Source: Dipetalonema caudispina
Taxonomy: Eukaryota > Nematoda > Chromadorea > Rhabditida > Onchocercidae
DNA length: 64,000 bases
Assembly: GCA_013365325.1 (NCBI GenBank)
Contig: JABVXV010000008.1
Span: 372,001-436,000 of the forward strand
Direction: 5' to 3'
Part shown: positions 38,757-50,921 of the stretch, one piece after another
Position numbering within the stretch: position 1 is the stretch's first letter
Layout: the number at the start of each line of letters is the position of its first letter
Notes under the pieces: generated by a model
What the model saw: the letters and a program-made list of their open reading frames with translations, nothing else
What the model was told of the DNA's origin: nothing
Database searches by the model: none
Made by a program: the position numbers and the translations under genes

Positions 38757-41078
38757 TTATTTCGCAAATAAATGTTGAAGAAGCTCATAAACAGAGTTAG
38801 TAATACCCCACGACAATAGCGACCTGAAATACACCACAACTGGATCGGGATTCTTTGAATAACACCGAAAGCTTTAAACTTCTAAGCATTCTATTACTTG
38901 TTACTAAGAGCGCCTATGTGTTGTTACACCCATTTTCATCAAATGCTCGAACAGCAAATCCTCAATAACGTTACGTAGTTAAACCCTCCAATTTTGCCTC
39001 CGTCCAGAGGTGCAAATGTTCACTTGAGCGGCAACCGAAACGAAAGCTCTCCTCGCGATGTATCCCATTTATATGGCTCAGAATGTTTGGGTAAGATAAC
39101 GTCACACTCACGTCGGAAACACGGACCAATATGTCATCATTGCCATGAAATGAGAAACACCTCATGGAGGGACCGAACATTCACACCCAGACCAACACAT
39201 CACAGAATAACCACTAAACCACTATAACCCAGTACCACCAATTGCAGCAGACGAGACAATACGAAATTTTTTATAAATTTCTTACGTCTGATTAAAGTCT
39301 CGTACAAATTATAGAAAAGCCTTTTGTACAGCACTATTCTTTACATCAACGCTCGTATCAAATTTATAAATAAAACTAATATAGATACCTTGTGTAGTTA
39401 AGAGTAATTCCACGAAACAGTTCCTTAAACGAACCATTTCGTTCGATCCATATAACTTGAAAAGTTGTCCAAGCTGATAAAAATGGACTGTTTACAGTGC
39501 TCTGCATTCGCTGTTTAACTACATTTAATGGAAAAAAAAGGGATGATATAGAAGCACCAAGTAGAGCACCAGATATGAAATCTCCAATAAATGTCACCAA
39601 CTGCTCCGGTGTCCTAAAAGAATACCGATATTTTTCCGCTAACTCCTCTGCAATGAAACTAAATAATTTCAGTGCCTTAAACAAACTCACTTATCGTTGA
39701 TATAGTAAGATATGTACTGTTGATCACAATTAATAACTAAATCACGAAATGGTTTCCTAAACGTGAAGAAAAGAACGTTACTTAATCCATTTCTCAACAA
39801 TACAATTGTGAATCCACGGTATAATTCTTTTACTCCAATCTAAAACGAATGGTAGTGATAATCACACGTGCAAAAATCTAGTAATTACATTATAATAAAT
39901 CTTCATTCTCTGCAAGCAATTTAAACAGAGTCCATTATTTTATTGTTTTAAAAACTTTCCCAAGTTGAAAATATATTAAAAACACAATAGATTAATAAAT
40001 AAAGAAGATTCTACCACGGTAAGAATCAGATAAACAATGGTTATGACTGCACTTACCCTACGATGGCATAGTGGACAATCAGAAAGATAAACACCATTTT
40101 TTAAGTCTTCAATTGCATTTAGAATACCTATTGATAGCAGAGACACAAAATTACCTTAGCAAGTTCCTTGAAAGCATGAACTGTATTTTGATAACATTGA
40201 TTATACTTCGGTGATTGCAAAAGGACTTGCGTCCGCTCCAAAGGACATGAAATAGTCTCAACCGCACCTGCTAGAATACTTTAGTTTATAGAACATTTTC
40301 ATTAAGCTGTCTGCAACTAAATAGCGATAAATGCTAACTTATTCCTTAACAATAAAAAAGTCTTCCAAAAAAAAACAACACAATCAACTCAAACAACATA
40401 AACAAACTACATTCTTGTCTGTAAGACGCAAACAATACAAGATCATGAAGTCTGCAAGTGACTAACCCATAAATGCAGCACACGCAAAACATGCGGCACG
40501 AGTTTGCGCTGCCTGACGTTCCGAGCAACCAAAACAACGATGAAATTTGTCAAACATCCCGAACATTACTGATCGCGTTGTTGTTCGTTGTATAAGAGGT
40601 GGAAGCATTCCTCTGTACAACATCCAATAACCTTCCTTTCTTAACTGAAAATAAGTCATCCTTTAACTTCATTTTATTACTCACGTATATCAAATACCAA
40701 CTGTTTTAGCTAACAGTGTGTCGGTTTTACTCCAACTACTCAATATACAGTTATCTTTACATTTAAGGCTTCTAAAAGATGGTACTTCATAAGCCGTGGT
40801 CGGAGTAGAATTTGGTGGTAAAAACTCAGAATATACAGTTGTAAAACCTTAATATAGTAGCCTTATTTCTGAATACTCATTGTTTTCTTGAAATAAATGC
40901 CAATATTATCCAAAACCAAACTCTCAAAAACTGAACTAACCTGCTGAAAAACTTCCTTTGCGGTAATACCTTGTAGCTGCTGACGAAATATCACTTTATT
41001 TTGAGGATACAACAGCAAAGTTTCGACGAAGCCTGCGCCCCATCCAGCGATGAAATTTTGGTATTTTTCTTTTTGCAT
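38757..41078 (-). CDS. slc25a51: SLC25A51-type mitochondrial NAD+ carrier
   Basis: Inner-membrane carrier family; the human SLC25A51 protein imports NAD+ into mitochondria. Six exons join in phase: 41078-40941 (ATG), 40644-40467, 40270-40155, 39839-39691, 39613-39389 and 38823-38757 (TAA), giving 290 aa (human about 297). The three repeats carry the family's unusual signatures: YPQNKVIFRQQ, CPLERTQVLLQ and FPLNVVKQRMQ. Other matching words are LYRGMLPPLIQ, LYRGF.IVLLRNGLSNVLFF and SLLSWGITNSVYELL in the last exon. The final exon is separated by a 565-bp intron holding an unusually G+C-rich block, and without it the sixth helix would be missing. A mitochondrial import presequence is not expected in this family. 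Confidence 0.93.
38980..39235. repeat. G+C-rich block inside the last carrier intron, possible inserted element
   Basis: About 250 bases of clearly higher G+C than the flanks lie within intron 39388-38824. They are open in one frame on each strand (about 69-77 codons), with no recognisable product. No target-site duplication or terminal inverted repeat could be seen by eye. It may be a degenerate dispersed repeat. Confidence 0.25.
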
Positions 41079-43798
41079 TGCATTGGAAAAATTACTTTAT
41101 AATTCCGCAGTTAACACGGCATATACTGCCTGAAAATGAAATGAAATATACAGAGAGGAGGCGATTAGTATTTTAGGAGTAAAAGAAATGTGTTTAATTC
41201 CTAATTTCCAACGAATAAAACTACCTGTCAATTTATGGCGTCCAGAAGACTAACAAACAAAAAAGAAGCACATGTATCATATTAGAATAACACGGAATAT
41301 ACAGTTATGAATAATTTCAGCTACGATTACCATTGGAGAGTCTAAATAATTAATCAGTCAAGAATCAGATGATTCGATCGAAAAGAAGCACAGATTTGAC
41401 TTTTTTGAAGGTTAACAACTATGCTATATATAAGTCATAGTTGCTAACACAGTGATATGATCATATCTTCCAACTCCTTGTACAGATTTACTCCGATGAT
41501 TCGTGCTCACTGTTCACTATTTGGAAGTGGAAAGTTCCTGAATTTTTCGACTATCAATCATTACTGTCAACTCAATGGCTTCAGAAATGGAAATACATCT
41601 AACAGACGAAATGAACAAAGCAGCTGAAGTTTGACGATTTAGACAATATCTTATTCATGTTCTTCCCGTTGGATTGGTGGCTTTCCCATCCACTGCTGAT
41701 CACGTTTCCTGATCATATCCCTCTAACAGCGTCAATATGGGAGAAATCTTAGTAGCTGTTATCAAGAGAGTATTAGATAGAATGCCATCGTGCATGGGAA
41801 TCTGAATCTACGAATCAATGATCAAACCACAAGAATGCCAGTAAGGATGATTGGATAGAGCAAACAACACCCTTGAATGGAAAGGGACCCACAAAAAACG
41901 GTAAAGATTTGCAGAAAATTTAACTGCTTTTACGGAATATTCCTGAAGCCGTACAATAATAATTATAGTCGGTTCAACGGATTCCTTGCAAGCTTGAAAG
42001 ATATTTAAGATTAATTCGAGCAGCAATAAAAATACATGAAATAACGCACTATCGGAACAGAACATATTCCAAAATGACGTAAATTTGAGAACGATATTCT
42101 GCATTAATGGAACTTTTCGGGCATTAACTCATCATCAACCTATGAAAACATGCACGCACAGAAGAGACTCTCCAGGTAGTGTTTCACGGTTACCGATATC
42201 TATGACGACCCGCCAATTAAGTCGATTGTTACGATTCAGCATAGCTGTTGTCCGTTCACAAAATGTTGCTATACAGCCATAGTATCTCTCAACTTCACGA
42301 CCCTATCGTTTTCTTCTATTTTTTGATCCGATAAATGGTAAGATACAGCAACTCTGTTTGCTTTGTTTTCGGAAGTGATTAATTATGTTGTGTATTACTT
42401 GCTATATTTGCTATTGCTGTCCTGTAACATTCTCTTCGTGTACATTACTCTTAATAACCAACTCCTGAAACCGCGTTATGACATTTCTACTCCATCTTAC
42501 ACCCAATTCTACAGCAAAACCGCTGTCTACCAAGCGCTTGATTATGCACTTACTACCAGTAGGAAATTATTTACAAAGAATATATGTAAATGCTTGACAG
42601 AATAAAGTTCGAATTTTTGGTTTTTTTTCTTTTTTCGGATGTTCTTATTTCGATAAGGCGGGATTGATTAGCCGCAAACAATTAAAGAAATCTGTTGTGA
42701 ATTGGACGTGCTATTTCAAATAATATCCACTTAGAATTATTTCTGAACATGAGCATATTCGCAAACTTGTCAGTTATTCCTTTCTCCTTTGAATGCAGAA
42801 AAAGGAAAAAAACTCCGAATAAGTTCTCGTTCTCAAGTAGCTTAATTACTGTTCAATGCTAATAACATTTCTATCCGGATTCTTCACTGAATTTTTGTAA
42901 CTCGTTGTTGACGGTCTTACCAAGAACCATCACCCGTAAACTTATCAACACAACGCCTCTTCCTACCCTTTCCCGAAAAACAAATGCAACAAACCGGCCT
43001 CGACCCGATAGCCGGAACTGGTCTGACATAGATTTACTGAGACGCGGTGAAAACCTAATCTCAACTGTGCATTTTACTTTCTGAGGAAGAAAAGGTATCG
43101 ACGACTCATTACAAGGGAATTGCGAGATGAAGATTGGGAAATTTAGAAACTTTCATGAGCCGAGAACGATAGCATCATTGTGAATCCCAAGAAGTAAGTG
43201 CATTAATGTGAAATACCGAAAATACAATGTTTTGCGTCCAACTTTACAATTAAAGACGGTGTTAACTTGCCTACTTTGAAGTCACACAACCGCACAATGA
43301 TTTTATTCAGCGGTTCTAACTTTCATCTTTCTTCACATATAGCAAAATACTGTTTAAAAAGAAGGCTTCGTTGTTTCGTTCAAAAATTTTTGCAAACCAT
43401 AGACTGGTATCCGTGCCGAACAGCAAATTTAAGTGGTAATACAACATTTATATTCAATATTCACAGTGATACCACTAGGATTAGAGAATTGTATAAGCAA
43501 AGTTTTATGGACAAGAAAAATTTTTGCGCGAACAGAGACTTGCAGTGACATTCTGAACAGTTACAGATAACAGTATCAAACGAGTATGGAAACCTCGATA
43601 GTGCTTTTTCACATTTTCATCGTCAAAGACTTACCCGTGAAATACGACAAAGCATGTCGAGAAGAATTTGCTTTACTAAATCAAAATGTCGTGTAAATGA
43701 CAGCGGATAAAAATGCTATCATCTGGTCATCAAGAAATGCATAGTAAAAGCTATACAAAATTTCTAATTAGACGATACGCAACGTGATTAAAGATACA
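41079..43798. other. Intergenic with scattered coding-like fragments
   Basis: Between the carrier start and the NSE2 stop. Two minus-strand fragments look coding: 43029-42921 (MSDQFRLSGRGRFVAFVF..., donor GTAAGA) and 42302-42135 (GREVERYYGCIATF..., after acceptor GATAG). Their phases do not join. I cannot tell a small gene from a decayed element. No reverse transcriptase or transposase motif was found. Confidence 0.3.
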
Positions 43799-44748
43799 CT
43801 AATCCTTGAGACAGTCGTAAAATTTTGGGAATGCCACTATATCGGCCATCGTTAAAGGCTTTTTATTTGGACATCCCGAAATGGGGCACTCGCATAACAG
43901 ACGTCTTTTCTTGCATTCGCGAATATTAGCTAACACCGATTCTCGATCATAAACATGCTTACAAATCTGAAACAAATTGAAGAGCTAAGATTAGCATTAC
44001 ACAATGTGTTGCCAGCTTACACACAACATATAACAGTTTTGGAATTCGAAGATAGCTGCGCAGATAAAATGGTGGTAGCTTTGACTGGCGAGAAATCAGG
44101 GATGTGGAGTGCTACAGAAATGACTATTATAATATGGCGTAATGACCAACAGTCACAAAGGTCACGGAGTGATGAACATACCCTATTTTGCACTGGATCT
44201 TTGATATCCTGCTTAGTGTAGGGATCTTTTTTCGAGTAGTAAATCCTTTCCACTTCAACAGTGCCACTTGTATCTGCTCCCTCGACTCTTCGCAACGCCT
44301 CTATCTTATCCGCCGCTTCGCCTTGTTTGTTTGGCTGTTCCCAGCCGATTTCTTCGATCCTTACAAAGGAATAAGTTAAGATTCTCAACTTCACTATTTT
44401 ATATTTCCTTTAAGACATTCCAGGAGTGAGAGGGAAGGATTTTTTGGTGTCCTTCAAAGTACTTTTTTTTGGTGTCCTTTGTAAGCAACTTGAAAATAAC
44501 CGTTTCCTGAAGCGATCTCGAGATATATCTACGCTCGCATCACTTCCCTGAGTTTGCATCTCCTTCAATACCTCACTCTCGATAGTTGCTTCTCGATCCA
44601 ACTGCTCGATGTAATTCAACAAGTTACTCATCCGTTCATCCCAACCTCCGTGTTCGATATTCCGTTTGATCGACTCTACCACAACCAACATCTCATTCAA
44701 GCTTTCTCGCCATCGTCCCATCTCTAGCAAGGCCTCCTTACAATCCAT
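43799..44748 (-). CDS. nse-2: NSE2/MMS21 SUMO E3 ligase of the SMC5/6 complex
   Basis: Nuclear SP-RING SUMO ligase subunit of SMC5/6, acting in DNA repair. Exons: 44748-44417 (ATG), 44359-44182 and 43966-43799 (TAG), giving about 225 aa (human 247). The N-terminal 110 residues are helical and would be the SMC5-binding arm. The SP-RING starts KKDPYTKQDIKDPVQNR. It continues after the second intron with ICKHVYDRESV, then a basic helix and CECPISGCPNKK. Predicted zinc ligands are C172, H174, C197 and C202. The Cys that opens the CPIT box in other NSE2 proteins is Asp here; it is not a zinc ligand in the yeast structure. The first intron (57 nt, donor GTCTTA) is non-consensus and is inferred from phase. 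An earlier GTG at 44751 is not the likely start. Confidence 0.85.
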
Positions 44749-45443
44749 CACTTTCCTTTAACAGGTCAACTATTACTACCTCCCGCGACATCTCAAAGAT
44801 CCCTTCTCCTCCGCCATCCCCCCAACACTACGATTATTTTAGTTCATCCCGTGCAAGGATTCTATTTGAAAGGCCGTATTAAAAGCATGTACGACAAGTG
44901 GGAAGACATACAATGGACCGATGGGGGAGGGAGAGGGGGGGGGGTCAGGGGTCAGCTTGAGTTTGGTTGGTCGTTGGTAGGTATTGTTACAAGTAAGTAA
45001 GGGATGGTCTTAGTTCGTCGTGAAAGATTTTGGAAGTTTTTCTTCTCTTCTTTTTTGTCCTTTTATAAACATCGAATTTTATGGATCCCACAGATATTTG
45101 AGTGAACGTTCGATGAATTTTTGAAATCTGAATTTGTTTCTAATAAAAAGGTCATTGAGTTATGTAAACGATTAAGTCATGTTGAATAACGTTGGCGGAA
45201 TAAAGCTCCCCTCCTCTTTTTTCTATCTCTCAAGATCTATGCAATTTTCATTTTTAGAATTATTTTGGTCGTATTTCATAAAGCAATAGTGCGATATGAT
45301 GATAGAAATGTTTCTGTGTATTTCTGTGTAAGTATGTGGCTTACTTCATTAGTTTTTAGAATTTCTCATCGGTTTTGAATTGCTCTTAAAAATCCTTCAC
45401 TGTGGCTCAGTCAGTGAAGCGTGCCAAACTCAGCCATTCTGCC
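44749..45443. promoter_or_regulatory. Divergent intergenic promoter region, nse-2 / dcn-1
   Basis: About 695 bases separate the two ATGs, so both upstream control regions must fit here. The first part, towards 45.0 kb, is markedly more G+C-rich than the rest of the window and contains a long G-tract at 44923-44954. No TATA box can be assigned with confidence. Confidence 0.55.
44923..44954 (+). other. G-quadruplex-type G-tract
   Basis: Four or more G-runs (5, 3, 10 and 4) are separated by 1-3 bases. This satisfies the usual G3+N1-7 pattern. It is on the plus strand between the divergent nse-2 and dcn-1 genes, and no comparable G-run was seen in this A+T-rich window. Confidence 0.7.
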
Positions 45444-48199
45444 ATGAATAAACTGAAAACTGCTCAACGAGACAAGGTTAGTTGTTCGAAAAAAAAAAAA
45501 ATTAGCGAATTTGATCATCTTGACTTTATCAGTTTACACCGTCGATCGTTGATTTGGGGAATTTGGTGGACGGATTTTCAGATTTTCTGTTCTTACTTGT
45601 ATTTACACGAAATTTACTCAAAGGATCGTTTTTTTTTTAATGATATTAATCTTCACAGTTGTTAAGAATTTCCTATCTTTATCATCGAAAATGATTCAAG
45701 GCTTATCAGTGAATAAATATGAATAATCAGCCATGGATGTTGGTATTAATTCAAGTATCCGAATGAAAAAGATGATAGTATCTGTTTATTGTAAATATAA
45801 TACGGCTACAATTATCGGCTGAAAGTTCTAAACGTATTTTTAAAATGAAGTGATTGTTCATTCCCACTGAACATTGTAGGAATGGACAACGGTCGGATAA
45901 GTTCCAAACAAGAGGAGAAATGTCGCTTACTTTTGGCTAGTTAAGGCAAGACATTTCAGGGGTCAATGTACAACCTTGTCTAGCATGCATTAGCACCATC
46001 CCGATAGTGTACTGCATTGAGTGATTAATTTCTCCCGGTTCGCTGGAAATTTGAATGAAAAAAAACGTTTTGTACAAAGAGTTGGTTTGGTTTGGAAGTG
46101 ACTAGGAGTTCAGCAATGTATTCATCAATTGCCTGGGAGTAGAATAGATCAAAAGTGAATTTGTTTGTAAGACTCGTATTTACTATGTTTGGCTTTGAAC
46201 CATAACTGTAATTCAGTTAATCTGTGTGGAAAAATTTCTTCTTAGCTTTTGCTGGGAAAATTGGTTAAAGGAATCGTTTCTCAGCTTTGCTTCTGAAGAT
46301 CATTAGCATTGATGTCTACGAAAACAGATCACATGGTAATAATAAAAGGATGCAAATTTTGATATTTCAGGTGCGAAATTTTATGCAGTGGACACAAAGC
46401 AATGAAAAAACAGCAATTCATTGTCTAAGCAGTCAGAACTGGAATCTGGAGCTGGCCTGTGATGCTTATTACCAGAATCCACAGTTGTATATGTGTATGG
46501 CAGACGTGGTTGATCAAAGAAGTCTTCATGCTTTTTTCCTCAAATATGCAAATAGTAGAGTTTTTTCGATTCATTTATGTTTGCCTGAATTATAGACTTT
46601 TTAGGAACAATCAGTCTTTGAAATCCCTTCATAAAATTAGGAGTTTTAAATCATGTCGATGTCTGCTATATTACTTTTGATAATAACTTTTATTTTAACA
46701 GCGTTTAGAGACTGAAGCTAAGTGCGGGAGTACTTTGAGAATTCGTATATTCTGGTTTCTTAAATATATTGGTCAGTTTGTAGATAGACAGGACAATGAT
46801 CCATCATGTATTGGGCCGCATGGAATGCTGCGCTTTTTGACTGATCTTGGTTTAAATCCTGCTGATCGAAATGTATTGATATTAGCTTGGAAACTCAAAG
46901 CAAAAACACAATGCGAGTTTACTTGGGAGGAATTCAGTACGGGTCTCAACGAGATGAAGTATTTACATTGATCGTAAAACTTTTACGTCTCTTGCTTAAC
47001 GTTATGGATTCAACTAGTAATGAGTTGTTCATTTGTTTGCTTTATTTGGTGACAGAAAGGAATAAGAAGTTGGTCCTAAATTTCTTAACTTACCCTAAAT
47101 TTTGTATGACATGACGAGTGCTTATTTTCTTTATTCACTTGCAATGACAGGCTTACATAACGGTGACTAGTTATTTGCGGAAGCTACAAATTAAGTGAAT
47201 TATTATCAGTCAATGTCCTTTAGACATTTGATGAACTCTGTTTCAACTAGGAATGTCCAGTTAAACATAATTATATCTGTAACATATGGACCTTTTCTTG
47301 AAACTTTTTTACCGAATAAGTAGTTTTGCTAACTGATTTCAAATAATTTTGCTTTTCTGCAAACAGTAGATTATGTTTTTTAGAGTAGATTCTTTGGAGA
47401 AATTAAAAACAAAAATACCAACGCTAAGCGAGGAACTCAGGAATCCTATCAATTTCCGAGATTTTTATCAGTTTACTTTCAATTATGCCCGTGCATCTCC
47501 GCAAAGGACGTTGGGTAGGCTCTATCAAATGTTAATGGATTACTCTTGCTTAATATTTCAGTAACTTCATTTTATTAACAGTTGACTTTACATAAGATTG
47601 AATTATTAAATTTCATCTCGAAGCCTGGCTAGTTGTCAGTTGATTTATTTCGACATGCTAATGATAGGGCAGAAGTGGTACTATGGCAGATCTGCGATGT
47701 CATTTTTTTAATCTAAGGTATGGTCATTTATTTTTTAATCACTTATTTTCCCTTGTTCTAGAAGTGGAAACAGCGATTGCTTACTGGGAGATTGTTTTCG
47801 GCGGCAATTTCGGTTATCTTCCTCTATGGACCAGTTTCCTTCGGGAAAAGGTTTGTTTTTAATCTGGTTTTTTATGCAAGAGCGGTGAAAATTATTTTAC
47901 ATATCTGATAATAGATCATCATGTGAAACGTTAAGTAGAAACTGACGCCAGTCAACAGCTGAACTTGAATTTACAACGAATTAGATTTGCATTTTATTTT
48001 TCTGATGATGAAATATACAAATCAGTAAACTTACTTTTCTGTATAGGAAGTGAAAAGCATACCACGTGATACGTGGAATTTATTACTGGATTTTTCTTTG
48101 ACAATTGCACCGGATTTCAACAATTACGATGCAGAAGGAGCATGGCCTGTTTTGATTGATGAATTTGTAGAATATGCAAGAAGTAAAATACAGTCATAG
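45444..48199 (+). CDS. dcn-1: DCN1-like protein, cullin neddylation co-E3
   Basis: Scaffold that promotes NEDD8 transfer from UBC12 to cullins. Six exons join in phase: 45444-45476 (ATG), 46371-46554, 46784-46958, 47384-47514, 47762-47850 and 48047-48199 (TAG), giving 254 aa (human DCUN1D1 259). The N-terminus [11 protein letters not shown] and the UBA-like helices ([34 protein letters not shown]) match closely. The potentiating-neddylation domain follows: [56 protein letters not shown] and [18 protein letters not shown]. The exon 3 start at 46784 was chosen because it restores the family's length. A longer exon from 46702 is open but would insert about 27 unmatched residues. The N-terminal Met follows no Gly, so the myristoylation seen in DCUN1D3 is absent. 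Confidence 0.95.
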
Positions 48200-50921
48200 A
48201 AAGTTCCGTCCATGTTAGCATTTATTCTTTAATTCTTTCCTTATGACTTCTTTGATTAAGTCGTTTCGAGTTTAATTTATGGAGAAGTGTCCAGAAACCT
48301 GACTCCTTGCATTACGGAAGTTCATATGAATTCAGTAATCTCAACAGTTGTTGTTTTGTTAATTGCTGTACATATTTTGAAGATTGGAGAGTGATAGCAA
48401 TGTTCTTTTATTTGTTTTGTTCACACAACATCATTTTTTTTTTTTTTTTTTTTTTTTTTTTGTAGATATTATCACTTTATTTTCTGTTGAATGACAAACT
48501 TCGATTATTTGAAGTAGTTTTGTGTCTCAAAATTGGTTGCAGAATTACCACGAGTTTTCTATAAAAGTAGTGATGCTTTGTGATAGAAATAGATTTTCAG
48601 TGAAAGCAATCCTTAAACACTTCATTTATTACAGTTTGTTCCCTTGCACCTGTATTAGTTTAGTGCTTTCTAATTGTTGTGCTTTATAACGTTTTCAATA
48701 AGCTTTGATGACTCAATATCACGGAGCTAGTATTCGAATCAGTTGTGATCGAAGATCACAATCCGAGTTGATGATTAAGTGAATGGTGATTGTGATACTT
48801 AGTGTTCATTTTTACCGGTGAATGGTACACTTAAAGGATATGTTTATTAGATTGCGGTACAAAATTAAAAGCTATTAGAAAAATCTGTACCTTCGGAATG
48901 ATATTTTATCCAATATTGGAATCACGTATTTTTACGTGTGAATTAAAGTGATTTCAGTGTTACTGTTGATGTTACTCTCTGAAATCAAATCTCAAATTAG
49001 GTGTCTGCTAAATGAAGAAGAAGGAATTCTTATGAAATTAATAATTGATGGCGAAATTTTGTTTTCAAATACGATATTAATGTTGTCAATGATTGGGCTA
49101 AGATTTTCATTTGTGTTTTATCCTATTTCTTAATGTTTAAGGATTGATGGATTCAAAAAGATTTCAAAATTAGCGATTGGTGGATTTACATATACCACAG
49201 AGGTAGATTGGAACATGTGCCATTGTGGTTACCTTCGGTGATAGCTGAGACTGTGTTGTTATTTTGCAGTCAAGCAAAAGATTTGGAAAAGAGAAGTTTA
49301 TGGAGGTGACTGGGATGTGGAAGAAGGATGATTCTTATTGTTTGGGAAGGAAAGTTTCACTTGTTTCGAACAATGCTGATCAAAAAGCTAATAATGCATG
49401 AGAACAAAACTTGTTGTTGGGACATGGAATATTGGGTCAGATAAATGTAAAATTTTCGGATCTTTGTTTCCAGAACTGAAAAGAAGTTTTATTAATATGG
49501 AAGTTTTTCTGATTCGGTATAAACATATGAAAACCTGTTGTTTCACTTTTTACTTACTGAACCTTGTGACTCGAGATTATATTCATCTTTTTCTGTGATT
49601 AACGTGACTGAAGATTTTTCCCGAGGATTCTAGAAATTTCATTACTGTGAGCAGAGCTGAAGAGACCTTTCCCACTTCGTCTTTCCGACTTCATAGATAT
49701 CTTACATCTTAATTTATTTACGATTTGGGAAGTTTTGGAGCATATGGATTGCATTAATTTTTCATGTGTTGGAAATCTGTTAAAGTTTCCAAAATCTTCT
49801 GAACAAAATTTTAGAAATCTTTTCCAATAAAACTCTATTCATTTAGTCCTCATTGAAATCTTACTACTGAGGTAGTTTTAATTTCCTGTTAACAAGAGTC
49901 TGGAACTCTTAAATCTCAGATTCTTGAAATTGTAATGGCTGTCATTACTTTAGCTTTTTGTGGCAGATAATCGTTCCATTAGAAAGACTGCAAACGAGGG
50001 AACGATTAATATATAAGTAAAGAATTCAGAACAGGAAAAGCTAAATATTTCAACAAATCGGAAGTCCATTGCTAGCTTTGCTCCGTTGCCATAAATTACA
50101 TACACCTTCACCTTTTTTATCGATTACAGGCTTTTTTGAGTGGCCTATCCCTCCCCTAATTTAACAAGCTCATCAAATAGCCCGTTATGTGCTATATTTA
50201 GTGGTTGGATCGACGGATTTCGTCCAAAAAAAGATAGTTGTTATGTTGTTGTTTTTTAATACCTCATAAATGAAATTTCGTAAACGATATATAAAGATTA
50301 GAATTGAAAATTCAAATTGGTACTAGATGATTTCGAGAAGTTCATAAATGATCATTTTTCGCATCATTACTACTAAATAATATGTTACTTTTGACATATC
50401 AATTCTTCAGTTCAACCTAGATTAGAAGGACTTCTCAATATGAACATTAATTTTATTCCGAATTGAAATATAAAAAAAAACCATCACTGTTACTGCCAAA
50501 AGTAATGAATGTGGAAAAGGACAAACGAGGTGATGAAAGAAAACTAATGGAACAACACTTTACGAGTGATGAATCTTCTCTCAAGTACACTTCTACACTT
50601 TTATCTTTATCCATTTCTATAGAATTTTGAACTTTAATTTACTCGAATGGAAATCAATCCATAAATTTATTTATTATGATTTCTGGTACTTTTTATAATA
50701 TTCTTGGGCATTTTACGTGAAATAACTTGATTTCCGAGTAAAAAATCCAGATATTATGACTTCTTCTTTTCGTCTTTTTTTCAAAAGAACCGAGCTTAAC
50801 TAATGTTTATTTTTCAAAACGGCCATTTATTACATTACCTTCAAGTATTTATTAACTTCTGATTGGTCTTTAGGTGCTTTAATATATTAGGTATGGCCCA
50901 CTATTCATAGACTGCTTGCAC
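48200..50921. other. Intergenic between dcn-1 and the EFHC gene
   Basis: Holds a 28-base T run (48434-48461) and a short palindrome TTGTGATC-GAA-GATCACAA (48743-48761). A somewhat G-rich stretch at 49160-49440 has short open frames. I found no exon chain that I can support. A 5' exon of the EFHC gene could lie here. Confidence 0.5.
48434..48461. repeat. Poly-T run, 28 bases
   Basis: Uninterrupted T run about 235 bases downstream of the dcn-1 stop. Confidence 0.95.

Noticed and set aside
38971..39227. Open frames on both strands read as a gene
   Set aside because: The block lies inside a well-supported carrier intron, and neither frame resembles a known protein.
39190..39240. tRNA A-box-like string (AGTGGTTTAGTGGTTATTC) on the minus strand
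   Set aside because: There is no B box or cloverleaf downstream.
46702..46783. Upstream extension of dcn-1 exon 3
   Set aside because: It is open, but would insert about 27 residues absent from the family. The acceptor at 46784 restores the expected length and phase.
49158..49400. Plus-strand stretch after a TTTTGCAG acceptor reading SSKRFGKEKFMEVTGMWKKD to a stop
   Set aside because: No upstream exon fits and the family is unknown. It could be a terminal exon, but the support is too thin.
49398..49598. Plus-strand frame starting MRTKLVVGTWNIGSDK, recalling the start of inositol-phosphatase domains
   Set aside because: The resemblance stops after about ten residues, no further domain motif follows, and no flanking exons were found.
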